Shown here in pieces: positions 20,889-27,432 of a stretch of 64,000 nt of DNA. The stretch covers positions 54,938 through 118,937 of IMG/VR virus record IMGVR_UViG_3300035188_001352, one strand, 5' to 3'. Under the pieces are notes generated by a model that did not search any database, was not told the origin of the DNA, and saw only the letters and a program-made list of their open reading frames with translations. Numbering within the stretch: the first letter of the stretch is position 1; each line of letters starts with the position of its first letter. Both the position numbers and the translations under genes were made by a program. This DNA comes from a virus.

Positions 20889-21705
20889 CAGCCTTTACTC
20901 CTCGTTCTCTATTAGTTTCAAACTTGAACCATTCAGTCATAATTAATTCAACATCGTGGTCATAAAAACCTGAACAGTTAATGCAATTGAACTCAACTAC
21001 CTTAACAACACCATCTGGTCCAAGAAGTGCAGTGTCCATAACACAACAACTATCTGGTAACCAAATGTCTGCAAGCTCTTGAGCTTCTTCAGTGATACGT
21101 TGATCAGTAACTCTTTGCTTTATTAACCTGCCATCACAACGATATAATGACCCAGAAACAACTTTTCCATCAATGATAAACCATCGCCATTCAGCCATGA
21201 TATCGTGTGGAGTGTTAACCACTATCTTCGTATCTTTTGTCAATTGAGCAGCTTTACTTGTATCAGCCGCTAAAGCATCTAAGAAGAACTTCAAACATTC
21301 CATTTTGGTCGTAACTTCTCCAGCAAACTGCTTCAAATCAAGTACTGGTCGAATGAAGATACGTTCTTCGAGTTCATGATCTAACACTGTCGATAAGTAA
21401 TCGACATATTCTCCAACCGTCGTGACCAGTTCTCCATTCAACATATCGGTTCTGTTCTTTAACGCTACTTCATAATCGAAATTGTCATTAAAATGGACAC
21501 CCTGCCAGCCAAGTTCTTTTGCTTTCAAAGTTAACGACGTTGAACCATACGGAATGTATGCAGTTCCCACAAGTTCGTTATCAGAACTTATTTCATGAGA
21601 GAATGGAATAATACCAATACTCTCAAAAGGTAACTTGTCAAGAACTGGAACTAGCAACTGCAACTGGTATTCTGAAATCAGGTTTGTCTGAAACATGAAC
21701 TTCAT
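20881..21705 (-). CDS. ATP-grasp protein (DUF4343-like)
   Basis: 274 aa; start MKFMFQTNLISEYQLQLLVP at 21705 behind AAGGAAAC (the longer frame runs into tRNA-Ser). ATP-grasp features: ERIFIRPVLDLKQFAGEV (lysine/arginine strand), EWRWFIIDGKVVSGSLYR, VMDTALLGPDGVVKVVEFN and the metal-binding end VEFNCINCSGFYDHD. ATP-grasp enzymes join a carboxylate to an amine or thiol with ATP. The substrate is unknown; peptide or amino-acid ligation to a protein or small molecule is possible. Confidence 0.86.
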   Translation of the reverse strand: MKFMFQTNLISEYQLQLLVPVLDKLPFESIGIIPFSHEISSDNELVGTAYIPYGSTSLTLKAKELGWQGVHFNDNFDYEVALKNRTDMLNGELVTTVGEYVDYLSTVLDHELEERIFIRPVLDLKQFAGEVTTKMECLKFFLDALAADTSKAAQLTKDTKIVVNTPHDIMAEWRWFIIDGKVVSGSLYRCDGRLIKQRVTDQRITEEAQELADIWLPDSCCVMDTALLGPDGVVKVVEFNCINCSGFYDHDVELIMTEWFKFETNRERGVKADV

Positions 21706-21722
21706 TTGAGTTTCCTTAAAAT

Positions 21723-21813
21723 TGGCGGAGAGCGGGTGCACTTGAAGCCCAAACCATTTCTGGTTCCCACAGTTTTCAAGACTGGTCCGGCGCGCCTGTC
21801 CGGTTCACTCTCC
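21723..21813 (-). tRNA. tRNA-Ser(TGA)
   Basis: A class II cloverleaf: acceptor GGAGAGT/GCTCTCC, stem CCAGT/ACTGT with loop CTTGAAA, a long variable arm, G73, CCA. Confidence 0.9.
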
Positions 21814-21825
21814 ATAATTCTTTCG

Positions 21826-22170
21826 CTATTTCAAAATCTTTATGACTTCGAATGCTTGTTCTTCTGTAATGCCCACTTCTTCTAACTTGGTTGAAACTTC
21901 TCTAGCTTTTTTCAACCAAGATTGATGTTCATGACCAATCCAATTGTGTCTTTCATTTTTTACTTCATAATACCAACTACAACCATCAGTATGATTATGC
22001 TTGCATAATATGCCATGCAATCGAATTGCTAATTGTTTGAGCGGGTCGTTATTATCAATTTCTGCTTGAGCTTTTTCAGCTGCTTCTTTTTCTTCTTTTA
22101 TCAGCTTTTCAAGCTCTGCTTTATGTTGTGCTAATTCTCTTTCCAATTCTGCTATTCTGTTAGTGCTCAT
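21826..22170 (-). CDS. Coiled-coil protein (114 aa)
   Basis: Start MSTNRIAELERELAQHKAEL at 22170 behind AGAGGAG. Residues ~5-45 form an obvious heptad-like coiled coil; the rest (LCKHNHTDGCSWYYEVKNER) is compact with Cys and His. A T4-like phage protein type without known function. Confidence 0.75.
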   Translation of the reverse strand: MSTNRIAELERELAQHKAELEKLIKEEKEAAEKAQAEIDNNDPLKQLAIRLHGILCKHNHTDGCSWYYEVKNERHNWIGHEHQSWLKKAREVSTKLEEVGITEEQAFEVIKILK

Positions 22171-22183
22171 CGTTATTACTCCT

Positions 22184-22384
22184 CTATTCATCAAAATTAG
22201 TAGTGAGTTTCCACTTGATTTCATCAGCTAATTGTTTTGCAATATCAGCACGTTTATTCATCGAACCCTGTTCATTTTGCAAAATATTCAATACTTCTAA
22301 CAATACCTTATTAGCTACTTCCTGTATTGCATCACTTTGTTCTGAATCAGTTTCACTTACAATCTTATCAATTATGCTAGTCAT
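22184..22384 (-). CDS. Small helical protein (66 aa)
   Basis: Start MTSIIDKIVSETDSEQSDAI at 22384. All-helical and acidic. First gene after the early promoter at 22413, followed by the coiled-coil gene. Confidence 0.68.
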   Translation of the reverse strand: MTSIIDKIVSETDSEQSDAIQEVANKVLLEVLNILQNEQGSMNKRADIAKQLADEIKWKLTTNFDE

Positions 22385-22412
22385 CGTAATCACCTGTTCA
22401 TCAATTTATGGT

Positions 22413-22444
22413 TCTATTATAAACAGTTTTTTATAAATGTAAAC
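22413..22444 (-). promoter_or_regulatory. Early promoter
   Basis: GTTTACA 22438-22444 and TATAAT near 22416. Only a degenerate trace of the palindrome-like element follows (GACTTCACA near 22460). Confidence 0.72.
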
Positions 22445-22470
22445 ACTTATTTAGTACAGACTTCACAATT

Positions 22471-22752
22471 TTACTCACCATGATATTGCCATAAGACTGC
22501 ATTACAAACTGCATGAACTGCTCCAATAGTCATACCAGTATCATGAGCATGGTGTAGATGAACTGGCCATTTGAAAAAGTTCGGTGGAAATAACGTTCTA
22601 TCAATTCGCTTCCCAATCATTTCTTTAGAAGCTTTACCATCTAATGGTTGTCCACAATGACAACACTTACCTTCCTGAAGACGAACATATTCTTCTCGAA
22701 CTAACCTACGTTGAGCTGAAGATATCTTATCGTAATTGACTGGTAATTGCAT
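22471..22752 (-). CDS. HNH-like nuclease-fold protein (93 aa)
   Basis: CCHCGQPL forms the first half of a zinc site, and HLHHAHDTGMTIGAVHAVCN resembles the HNH core: the HH pair, a later His in GAVHAVCN and a Cys. Small HNH-like proteins of this length are common in T4-like phages; nuclease activity is not proven. Confidence 0.75.
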   Translation of the reverse strand: MQLPVNYDKISSAQRRLVREEYVRLQEGKCCHCGQPLDGKASKEMIGKRIDRTLFPPNFFKWPVHLHHAHDTGMTIGAVHAVCNAVLWQYHGE

Positions 22753-22772
22753 ATCAATCTCTTTCTAAAATT

Positions 22773-22846
22773 TGGTAGGACCAGAAAGAGTCGAACTTTC
22801 ATTGACGGATTATCGGTCCGGCATTCTACCATTGAATTATGGTCCT
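22773..22846 (-). tRNA. tRNA-Ile(GAT) with C33
   Basis: Acceptor AGGACCA/TGGTCCT, D arm ATTC/GAAT, anticodon stem CCGGA/TCCGT with loop CCGATAA (anticodon GAU), T stem GAAAG/CTTTC, A73, CCA. Position 33 is C instead of the near-universal U. Its 5' end overlaps the stop region of the homing gene by 21 nt. Confidence 0.85.
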
Positions 22847-23482
22847 AATATATTCTTCTGTTAATTGTTCTTTCAATAAAATGAACAACTTTACATTATT
22901 TTGTTCAATTACTTTGGCTATTTTTTCTTCATCTTGTTTTGCTTTATAACTATTTTTTGGGTCTAACCAAATATCATATTCCGGTAAATAAAAATCGGCA
23001 AAGTAATTTCTGTTATCATATTTTAAAGCCTTAGGTCTCAACCACTTAATGTTCAGATTATTCAAAATTTCACTACATCTTAATTCATAACTACTCTGAA
23101 GTGTTGTTAGCTTTCCAAAACTATCAATAACTTTCGTTTTTTGGCTTCGCCCAGCATTTTCTCGATATCCACCGCCTTTAGCAGAATTTACTCTATGTTG
23201 TTCTGTATTATCTTTGTGGTATTTTTTACTGCAATAGCCATTAGGTTCATTGTTTTCATAATACTTTTTTACGCCTAAACTATTTTCAAATACTCTTGAA
23301 TCTGTTTCTTTTGTTAGACCTTTATTCCAAGCTTTTCTAATTCCATTTTTATATCCACTATTTGGATCAAAATCTATACCTCTAATCTTTTTTATTTTGA
23401 CGCCATTACAACTTTTAATATGTTTTTTAAAATTATTATTAGTTATATCTTTACAACATTTTACACAATAAGTAGTTTTCAT
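22826..23482 (-). CDS. Homing endonuclease (PD-(D/E)XK type)
   Basis: 218 aa. A Cys motif at the N-terminus (YCVKCCKDI and a KSCNG), a basic linker with DNA-contact repeats and a nuclease core: SSYELRCSEILNNLNIKWLR, FADFYLPEYDIWLDPKNSY (Asp ... Asp-x-Lys) and a final VKLFILLKEQL. It ends 21 nt inside tRNA-Ile and is headed by a late promoter at 23507. A mobile gene in the tRNA array. Confidence 0.75.
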   Translation of the reverse strand: MKTTYCVKCCKDITNNNFKKHIKSCNGVKIKKIRGIDFDPNSGYKNGIRKAWNKGLTKETDSRVFENSLGVKKYYENNEPNGYCSKKYHKDNTEQHRVNSAKGGGYRENAGRSQKTKVIDSFGKLTTLQSSYELRCSEILNNLNIKWLRPKALKYDNRNYFADFYLPEYDIWLDPKNSYKAKQDEEKIAKVIEQNNVKLFILLKEQLTEEYIRTIIQW

Positions 23483-23506
23483 AATAATCTCACAATCGAA
23501 AATTAT

Positions 23507-23514
23507 TATTTATA
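23507..23514 (-). promoter_or_regulatory. Late promoter TATAAATA
   Basis: About 25 bp before the homing endonuclease start at 23482, minus strand. Confidence 0.6.
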
Positions 23515-23574
23515 CAGATCAGGTTCACGTTCTACCTTTAAACTAAGGAGCTATTTTTGATGTCAAACCATTCT

Positions 23575-23829
23575 TCATTTGATAAAAGTAAACCAATTGG
23601 AACTTTTATCATAAATGATGTCATCATTATTACTGCAAGCTTTACTTACCAAATCTGAAAAATCTTTCAATGCTGCCAAATACTTTGGCAAAACACATGT
23701 AGCATGCACTCGATACATATCGAGTTCTTCAACATAGTGAACACCTGAAAACTTCATCGTAGACAAGACTTCCAAGTTTTCATACAAATTTTGTAGAATT
23801 GCTTTTACTACTAATTCATTTCCGTTCAT
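23575..23829 (-). CDS. Hypothetical protein (84 aa)
   Basis: MNGNELVVKAILQNLYENLE, mixed alpha/beta. First gene after the early promoter at 23862. No family recognised. Confidence 0.7.
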   Translation of the reverse strand: MNGNELVVKAILQNLYENLEVLSTMKFSGVHYVEELDMYRVHATCVLPKYLAALKDFSDLVSKACSNNDDIIYDKSSNWFTFIK

Positions 23830-23861
23830 CTTAGTTCACTCCACGTTCTTTAGAATATGGG

Positions 23862-23917
23862 TCTATTGTATACTAAGAAATCAGTAATGTAAACACTTTT
23901 TATGTGAACTGCTTCAC
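23862..23917 (-). promoter_or_regulatory. Early promoter with upstream element
   Basis: GTTTACA 23888-23894; the -10 reads TATACAATAG. Element GTGAACTGCTTCAC (23904-23917) lies 10 bp upstream of the -35 box and overlaps none of the flanking RNA genes. Confidence 0.75.
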
Positions 23918-23926
23918 AAAAATTGG

Positions 23927-24022
23927 TGGTGGAGTATCCTGGTAACGCTCACAGGTGGTGACAGTCGCGAACAGTCACAGAGCTTCACGGGCTCTACCGC
24001 CTCTTTAGCGGCTTACTACTCC
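23927..24022 (-). tRNA. Class II tRNA-like gene, His GTG in the anticodon place
   Basis: 96 nt with CCA and A73. Acceptor GGAGTA/TACTCC, D arm CCGC/GCGG, stem AGAGC/GCTCT with loop CCGTGAA (strict reading GUG, and C33), a variable arm of the GTGAC...GTCAC type and a weak T arm. A long variable arm is wrong for His; UGA (Ser) sits one base off register. Possibly an off-frame Ser tRNA or a decoy. Confidence 0.55.
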
Positions 24023-24028
24023 GAAAAA

Positions 24029-24223
24029 CATTATAACCTTACCCACTCTCTCGAGTATCCCCACTCTCCACGAGCAGTGAATTATACGCTATACATCCAT
24101 TCCTACTTTACAATGCTCTACGCGTCGAGCTAAAGTGTTTCGCAACTTTGGTTTGCATCCTACTTGTTCAGGCGATCAACAAGAACTTTCGGTTTTCATT
24201 TATCCCAGGGTAGAGTTATAATG
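24029..24223 (-). ncRNA. Large structured RNA closed by a 9-bp (extended 14-bp) stem
   Basis: CATTATAAC (24029-24037) pairs with GTTATAATG (24215-24223); after a 2-nt internal loop TACCC/GGGTA continues it. Inside are CTTGTT/AACAAG, an AAAGT/ACTTT hairpin and a D-arm-like GCTC-GACGCGTA-GAGC. No ORF and no full tRNA found in the ~195 nt. It fills the gap between the class II tRNA-like gene and the next CDS. Confidence 0.5.
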
Positions 24224-24225
24224 TC

Positions 24226-24678
24226 TTAGTCAAGATAGCTATCAATATTTTTTGCTATACTTTTACTCAAGTCTTTACTCAAGTTAGTCATTATTTCAAT
24301 AATCGTGAAATAAACTTCTTCATTAGTTCTAAGTTCTTTTAGTTGATGATATCTATTCAAGCTATCAATCCATAGTTCAATAGTATTCTTATCAGGTATC
24401 AAATCAGATATCATCCATTGATGATAATCATTATACTTTGGAACTTTATTTCCTTTCAACTTTATAATTCTTATTTGTCTAATCCATCCATCAATATCGC
24501 CCAGATGTTTATTGTAGTTCAAATCATCTTTCCATTTTAGAACTTTTATTAGATGTTCAATAATAGGATGTGCTAATCCAGTAATTTTACTTTCAGCATC
24601 TCTTCGCGAAAATGCCATTTCATACAATATATCCAAAAAACTTTCAGTTAGATTATCAAATAATTCTACTAGTTTCAT
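24226..24678 (-). CDS. Candidate internal head protein (150 aa)
   Basis: The N-terminus MKLVELFDNLTESFLDILYE|M resembles a T4 capsid-targeting sequence, with L-Y-E as a possible prohead-protease site. The body is helical with basic clusters (WIRQIRIIKLKGNKVPKY). Inference only. Confidence 0.65.
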   Translation of the reverse strand: MKLVELFDNLTESFLDILYEMAFSRRDAESKITGLAHPIIEHLIKVLKWKDDLNYNKHLGDIDGWIRQIRIIKLKGNKVPKYNDYHQWMISDLIPDKNTIELWIDSLNRYHQLKELRTNEEVYFTIIEIMTNLSKDLSKSIAKNIDSYLD

Positions 24679-24700
24679 TTATCTTTCTCTTTTACAAAAT

Positions 24701-24775
24701 TGGCATCGCGACGGGGAGTTGAACCCCGCTTGTCGGGTTGAAAACCCGATGTCCTAACCGATAGACGACCGCGAT
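24701..24775 (-). tRNA. tRNA-Glu(TTC)
   Basis: Acceptor ATCGCGG/TCGCGAT, D arm GTCT/GGAC, stem TCGGG/CCCGA with loop TTTTCAA, T stem CGGGG/CCCCG, G73, CCA. Confidence 0.92.
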
Positions 24776-24781
24776 ATAATT

Positions 24782-24869
24782 TGGTGGGGAGAGAGGGATT
24801 CGAACCCCCTGTGTTTCTGTGTGCCTGGGTTACAGCCAGGTGCCCTTCCGCCGTCAGGACAGTCTCCCC
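24782..24869 (-). tRNA. tRNA-Tyr(GTA)
   Basis: Class II: acceptor GGGGAGA/TCTCCCC, stem CCTGG/CCAGG with loop CTGTAAC, long variable arm, T stem GGGGG/CCCTC, A73, CCA. Confidence 0.93.
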
Positions 24870-24875
24870 ATAAAA

Positions 24876-24991
24876 TACATACTCAGGATAGTAGGATTCG
24901 AACCTACGTCCCGGCATCGGGCTATATTCTCGTTAGAAAACATAGTCCAAATGCCGTGCTAAACCAACCTCAGCTACACCCTGAGTATGTA
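24876..24991 (-). repeat. 12-bp inverted repeat extending the tRNA-Pro acceptor
   Basis: TACATACTCAGG (24876-24887) and CCTGAGTATGTA (24980-24991) are exact reverse complements. The inner bases are part of the tRNA-Pro acceptor, so leader and trailer zip together as in tRNA-Asn. Confidence 0.85.
24883..24983 (-). tRNA. tRNA-Pro(TGG) with 28-nt anticodon-loop insertion
   Basis: Acceptor CAGGGTG/TATCCTG, D arm GCTG/TAGC, anticodon stem CGGCA/TGCCG and T arm GTAGG-TTCGAAT-CCTAC are all intact, but the loop is 35 nt. It begins TTTGG and ends GA; joined they give TTTGGGA, the standard Pro(UGG) loop, so the extra 28 nt sit between anticodon and position 37, an intron-like position. The insert folds as a hairpin (CTAT/ATAG and TTCT/AGAA). 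No CCA is encoded. Confidence 0.75.
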
Positions 24992-25065
24992 CTCTATTTT
25001 GGTCGCCTATTATAGACCGGGCGAGTAACGGTCACGTCCTTCTACCATTGGTAGATGACAACTTC

Positions 25066-25275
25066 TTACACCGTATATTTGATTTCCAACACTTCATCTT
25101 TCATATCTAATCGCATCCCTGAATAATCACCACCTCTAGGAACATCAAAAGTGATTGAAATATCCTTAGCATTAGGATGAATTAACTTCTTTTCTATCAA
25201 CATTTGAATAATACCTACACCATCAATAAGACCAGTAACTGTTTCAGTCACAACTTTTTGTTGTATTTCAAACAT
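25066..25275 (-). CDS. Hypothetical protein (69 aa)
   Basis: Start MFEIQQKVVTETVTGLIDGV at 25275 behind GAGG. Helical start, beta-rich end (ISITFDVPRGGDYSG). First gene after the early promoter at 25311. Confidence 0.7.
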   Translation of the reverse strand: MFEIQQKVVTETVTGLIDGVGIIQMLIEKKLIHPNAKDISITFDVPRGGDYSGMRLDMKDEVLEIKYTV

Positions 25276-25310
25276 CTTAGTATTCCTCACTATGTTTTAC
25301 CGATTATGTG

Positions 25311-25366
25311 TCTATTATAATCAGATTTTCGTAAATGTAAATGGTTATTTTTGATAACTGCTTCAC
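25311..25366 (-). promoter_or_regulatory. Early promoter with upstream element
   Basis: TTTACA 25336-25341 and TATAATAGA 25311-25319; element GATAACTGCTTCAC (25353-25366), 11 bp upstream of the -35 box. Confidence 0.8.
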
Positions 25367-25387
25367 ATTTTTACTAACTAAAAAACT

Positions 25388-25476
25388 TGGCGGAAGACTG
25401 AGGGCATGCTCCCCAAACCTTGTTAGGTTCCCATTGTTTAGCAAACAAGTTCGGTACCTTGACCGATTAATCTTCC
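25388..25476 (-). tRNA. tRNA-Ser(GCT)
   Basis: Class II: acceptor GGAAGAT/GTCTTCC, stem CTTGT/ACAAT with loop TTGCTAA, long variable arm, a reduced T arm (GGGG/CCCT with loop AGCATG), G73, CCA. Confidence 0.82.
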
Positions 25477-25493
25477 AGAAGAGCCTTAATAAC

Positions 25494-25528
25494 AAAAAAG
25501 GGATTCTTTTTACGGAATCCCTTTTGTA
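25494..25528 (-). terminator. Rho-independent terminator
   Basis: Hairpin AAAAGGGATTC/GAATCCCTTTT with U-runs on both sides, downstream of the small gene 25555-25695 and before tRNA-Ser. Works in either direction by sequence. Confidence 0.85.
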
Positions 25529-25554
25529 AAATCTTTATAAGTAAAACTAAAACT

Positions 25555-25695
25555 TTACAAAAGAGGTCCCCATTCAGGATAACTTCCCTCACTATCAATC
25601 GACGCCGATTCCGGTGCATATACTTCCGGTCTGGCTTCAATAGAAGAGCCATAGAACATATCAATAATGGAAGGATCGATGATAAAAGTTTTCAT
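25555..25695 (-). CDS. Small acidic protein (46 aa)
   Basis: MKTFIIDPSIIDMFYGSSIE, ending EGSYPEWGPLL. It is bracketed by a late promoter (25723) and a terminator (25494), so it forms its own late transcription unit. Function unknown. Confidence 0.7.
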   Translation of the reverse strand: MKTFIIDPSIIDMFYGSSIEARPEVYAPESASIDSEGSYPEWGPLL

Positions 25696-25722
25696 TTTAC
25701 TAAGTTTGTTTTGTTATAAATC

Positions 25723-25730
25723 TATTTATA
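25723..25730 (-). promoter_or_regulatory. Late promoter TATAAATA
   Basis: 28 bp upstream of the small gene at 25695, minus strand. Confidence 0.62.
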
Positions 25731-25751
25731 GAATTTCTAAAAATTATGTAG

Positions 25752-25783
25752 CTATTATACCACAATTTTTTGTGGTTGTAAAC
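25752..25783 (-). promoter_or_regulatory. Early promoter
   Basis: GTTTACA 25777-25783 and TATAATAGC on the minus strand; no palindrome-like element. Placed just upstream of the late promoter, giving tandem early and late starts. Confidence 0.68.
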
Positions 25784-25786
25784 ACT

Positions 25787-25873
25787 TTATTGAAAAAATG
25801 CTAAAATTACCACTATCAATACCACAAAAACAATAAACACTCTATAAAGATATTTCAATGCTATTGATTGCAT
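25787..25873 (-). CDS. Tiny membrane peptide (28 aa)
   Basis: MQSIALKYLYRVFIVFVVLI and 8 more residues, almost entirely hydrophobic from residue 12. A weak AATAAG precedes the ATG. Its coding status is supported only by the clean start, stop and TM pattern. Confidence 0.42.
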   Translation of the reverse strand: MQSIALKYLYRVFIVFVVLIVVILAFFQ

Positions 25874-25877
25874 GTTC

Positions 25878-26051
25878 TTATTTCTTGTTGTAGTGGTTTT
25901 TGAACCGAAGTCTGTCTTCATCAGTAAGGTCATTGCCTTCCCAATCAAGAATACCAAGCTTTGCATCTATTTGCCATTGATGTTCTGCTGATTACTTGAA
26001 GTAAACAGCAGGTCTCTCAAAGGACTTCTCAAACATTTGACGTTCAGTCAT
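25878..26051 (-). pseudogene. Small gene interrupted by an in-frame TAA at codon 20
   Basis: The ATG at 26051 overlaps the TGA of the gene upstream (ATGA). Codons 1-19 read MTERQMFEKSFERPAVYFK, then TAA (25992-25994), then the same frame continues SAEHQWQIDAKLGILDWEGN and LTDEDRLRFKNHYNKK to a second TAA. The two parts together look like one small T4-like protein. Either a nonsense mutation or read-through by a suppressor tRNA; no UUA anticodon was found in this window. Confidence 0.7.
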
Positions 26052-26356
26052 GTCTTATTACATGCCAAAAATACTGGATAAATGTTGGCAGTTCTAACAT
26101 ATTTTTTTGAAGCGAAGTGTTGTTCAAATTCATCGCTAAACACCGATTTTGTAATCAATTCAAAAGGCTCATTGAGCTGTTCCATATAAAATAGTAAATA
26201 CTTTCCGATTTTTGACTGAAAGTATTCTTTTGACATAGAACCTTCTTTCTCAAAATAACCATCTTTTTCCCGTTGCTCAATCATTGCACTGATTTGAGCT
26301 TCGGAAATCGGTTTATTGTTGGTAATTTGTTCGGCAAAATAATCTTTTATTTCCAT
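26048..26356 (-). CDS. Hypothetical protein (102 aa)
   Basis: Start MEIKDYFAEQITNNKPISEA at 26356, overlapping the upstream gene by 10 nt. Helical N-terminal half, beta strands at the end. Function unknown. Confidence 0.68.
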   Translation of the reverse strand: MEIKDYFAEQITNNKPISEAQISAMIEQREKDGYFEKEGSMSKEYFQSKIGKYLLFYMEQLNEPFELITKSVFSDEFEQHFASKKYVRTANIYPVFLACNKT

Positions 26357-26916
26357 TGATGTTCTCGTTTTGATTGATATTTCCAACTTTTTTCTGCATT
26401 GCTAAATGCTTCTCTATCCCATGCATCTGGTGGAACTGCTTTTCTTCTATATTGTATCACAATGTCAAGCTCTTGTGCATCAACATCGTAGAAGTCATTG
26501 CGGTTAGAACCAAATGTATGTATTCTTCTATAGCTTCCAAACGCACCACGTTTTCTTCCATGACGACGATTGTGACATCTTACTTTCCAACGATAATCAC
26601 GTTGCTTTTTCCACACATCATAAAAGCCACTAATATAAGATGGAGACAACCAGTTTCCGTCTTGGTCATATGCTGCATAATACACCGGATGATTTCTAAA
26701 AGAATAAGAAAGATGTCTTGATGCTTTATCTTCATCTGATACTTTATACCAAATCTTATCCCAATTGACAAATTGACATAGTACAGACCATTGAGAAAAG
26801 TAATTGAAAAAGTTTTCCCAAGTATCAAAGTAGTAATAAGCTACTCGTCTGCTGACTAAGCCCAAGTTATCATCTACATAATACACATAGATGCCAGGAA
26901 CATTTTGTATTTTCAT
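26347..26916 (-). CDS. Aromatic-rich hypothetical protein (189 aa)
   Basis: Very rich in Tyr, Trp and Phe. A basic centre with CHNRRHGRKRGAFGSYRR resembles a conserved phage protein type of unknown role. MKIQNVPGIYVYYVDDNLGL opens it. Function unknown. Confidence 0.75.
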   Translation of the reverse strand: MKIQNVPGIYVYYVDDNLGLVSRRVAYYYFDTWENFFNYFSQWSVLCQFVNWDKIWYKVSDEDKASRHLSYSFRNHPVYYAAYDQDGNWLSPSYISGFYDVWKKQRDYRWKVRCHNRRHGRKRGAFGSYRRIHTFGSNRNDFYDVDAQELDIVIQYRRKAVPPDAWDREAFSNAEKSWKYQSKREHQWK

Positions 26917-26993
26917 TTTGAAGCTCTCCGTTACTAAGTAAAATTACCTAGTGGAAACCTTCATTCCTCAAATGTAGTATGTATGTCATAATG

Positions 26994-27239
26994 TTATTGT
27001 CCTTTTGATGCTAACATTTCTGTTAGCTTTTGTTTTATTTCAGCATCTGTCAAATCAACTTTTTCTAAAATGTCTGGAGAATATTCCCACTCTCCATCAT
27101 CAGAAATCAATATTTCTTCGCTAGTACCAGTATCAGGATTTCTAGATATTGCTAACCCTAAAGGATGGAGAATATCTCGATTAATACGACGTATCAATCC
27201 TAGTTCTGACATTTGGTTCCAATTTATAGATTGTATCAT
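26994..27239 (-). CDS. Hypothetical protein (81 aa)
   Basis: Start MIQSINWNQMSELGLIRRIN at 27239 behind GGAAAGC; the longer frame begins inside tRNA-Leu and is rejected. The mid-part LGLAISRNPDTGTSEEILIS and a helical end with DAEIKQKLTEML. A common small T4-like phage protein type. Confidence 0.72.
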   Translation of the reverse strand: MIQSINWNQMSELGLIRRINRDILHPLGLAISRNPDTGTSEEILISDDGEWEYSPDILEKVDLTDAEIKQKLTEMLASKGQ

Positions 27240-27262
27240 TGCTTTCCAGAATACTTTATGTT

Positions 27263-27339
27263 TGGTGCATCGGGAGGGAGTCGAACCCTCAAAACCGGGC
27301 ATCTTAAACCCGTACGTATGCCAATTCCGTCACCGATGC
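27263..27339 (-). tRNA. tRNA-Leu (AAG by pairing, UAA if shifted), short variable region
   Basis: The D arm (GGAATTGGCATACGT region) is typical of Leu. Acceptor GCATCGG/CCGATGC, stem CGGGT/GCCCG with loop TTAAGAT, A73, CCA. The variable region is only 5 nt, whereas Leu tRNAs normally have a long arm, so the arm may have been lost. Confidence 0.8.
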
Positions 27340-27344
27340 AAATT

Positions 27345-27428
27345 TGGTACCTCTAACAGGACTTGAACCTGTACGCCATTCGGCACTTGCTCCTAAGGCA
27401 AGCGTGTCTGCCATTCCACCACAGAGGC
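27345..27428 (-). tRNA. tRNA-Leu(TAG)
   Basis: Class II: acceptor GCCTCTG/TAGAGGT (G1-U72), stem GCTTGC/GCAAGT with loop CTTAGGA, variable arm GCCG/TGGC-like, T loop TTCAAGT, A73, CCA. Confidence 0.92.
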
Positions 27429-27432
27429 TTTG

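Noticed and set aside
21706-21741. Longer start of the ATP-grasp gene
   Set aside because: It runs into tRNA-Ser; AAGGAAAC before the ATG at 21705 decides the start.
24029-24223. Full tRNA inside the 195-nt RNA
   Set aside because: Only a D-arm-like hairpin without GG and a weak acceptor match were seen; not enough.
24675-24917. Open frame through tRNA-Glu and tRNA-Tyr on the minus strand
   Set aside because: It is only a translation of two tRNA genes and has no ribosome site or protein-like region.
27240-27302. Longer start of the 26994 gene inside tRNA-Leu
   Set aside because: The first 21 codons are tRNA sequence; an internal ATG with GGAAAGC gives a better start.
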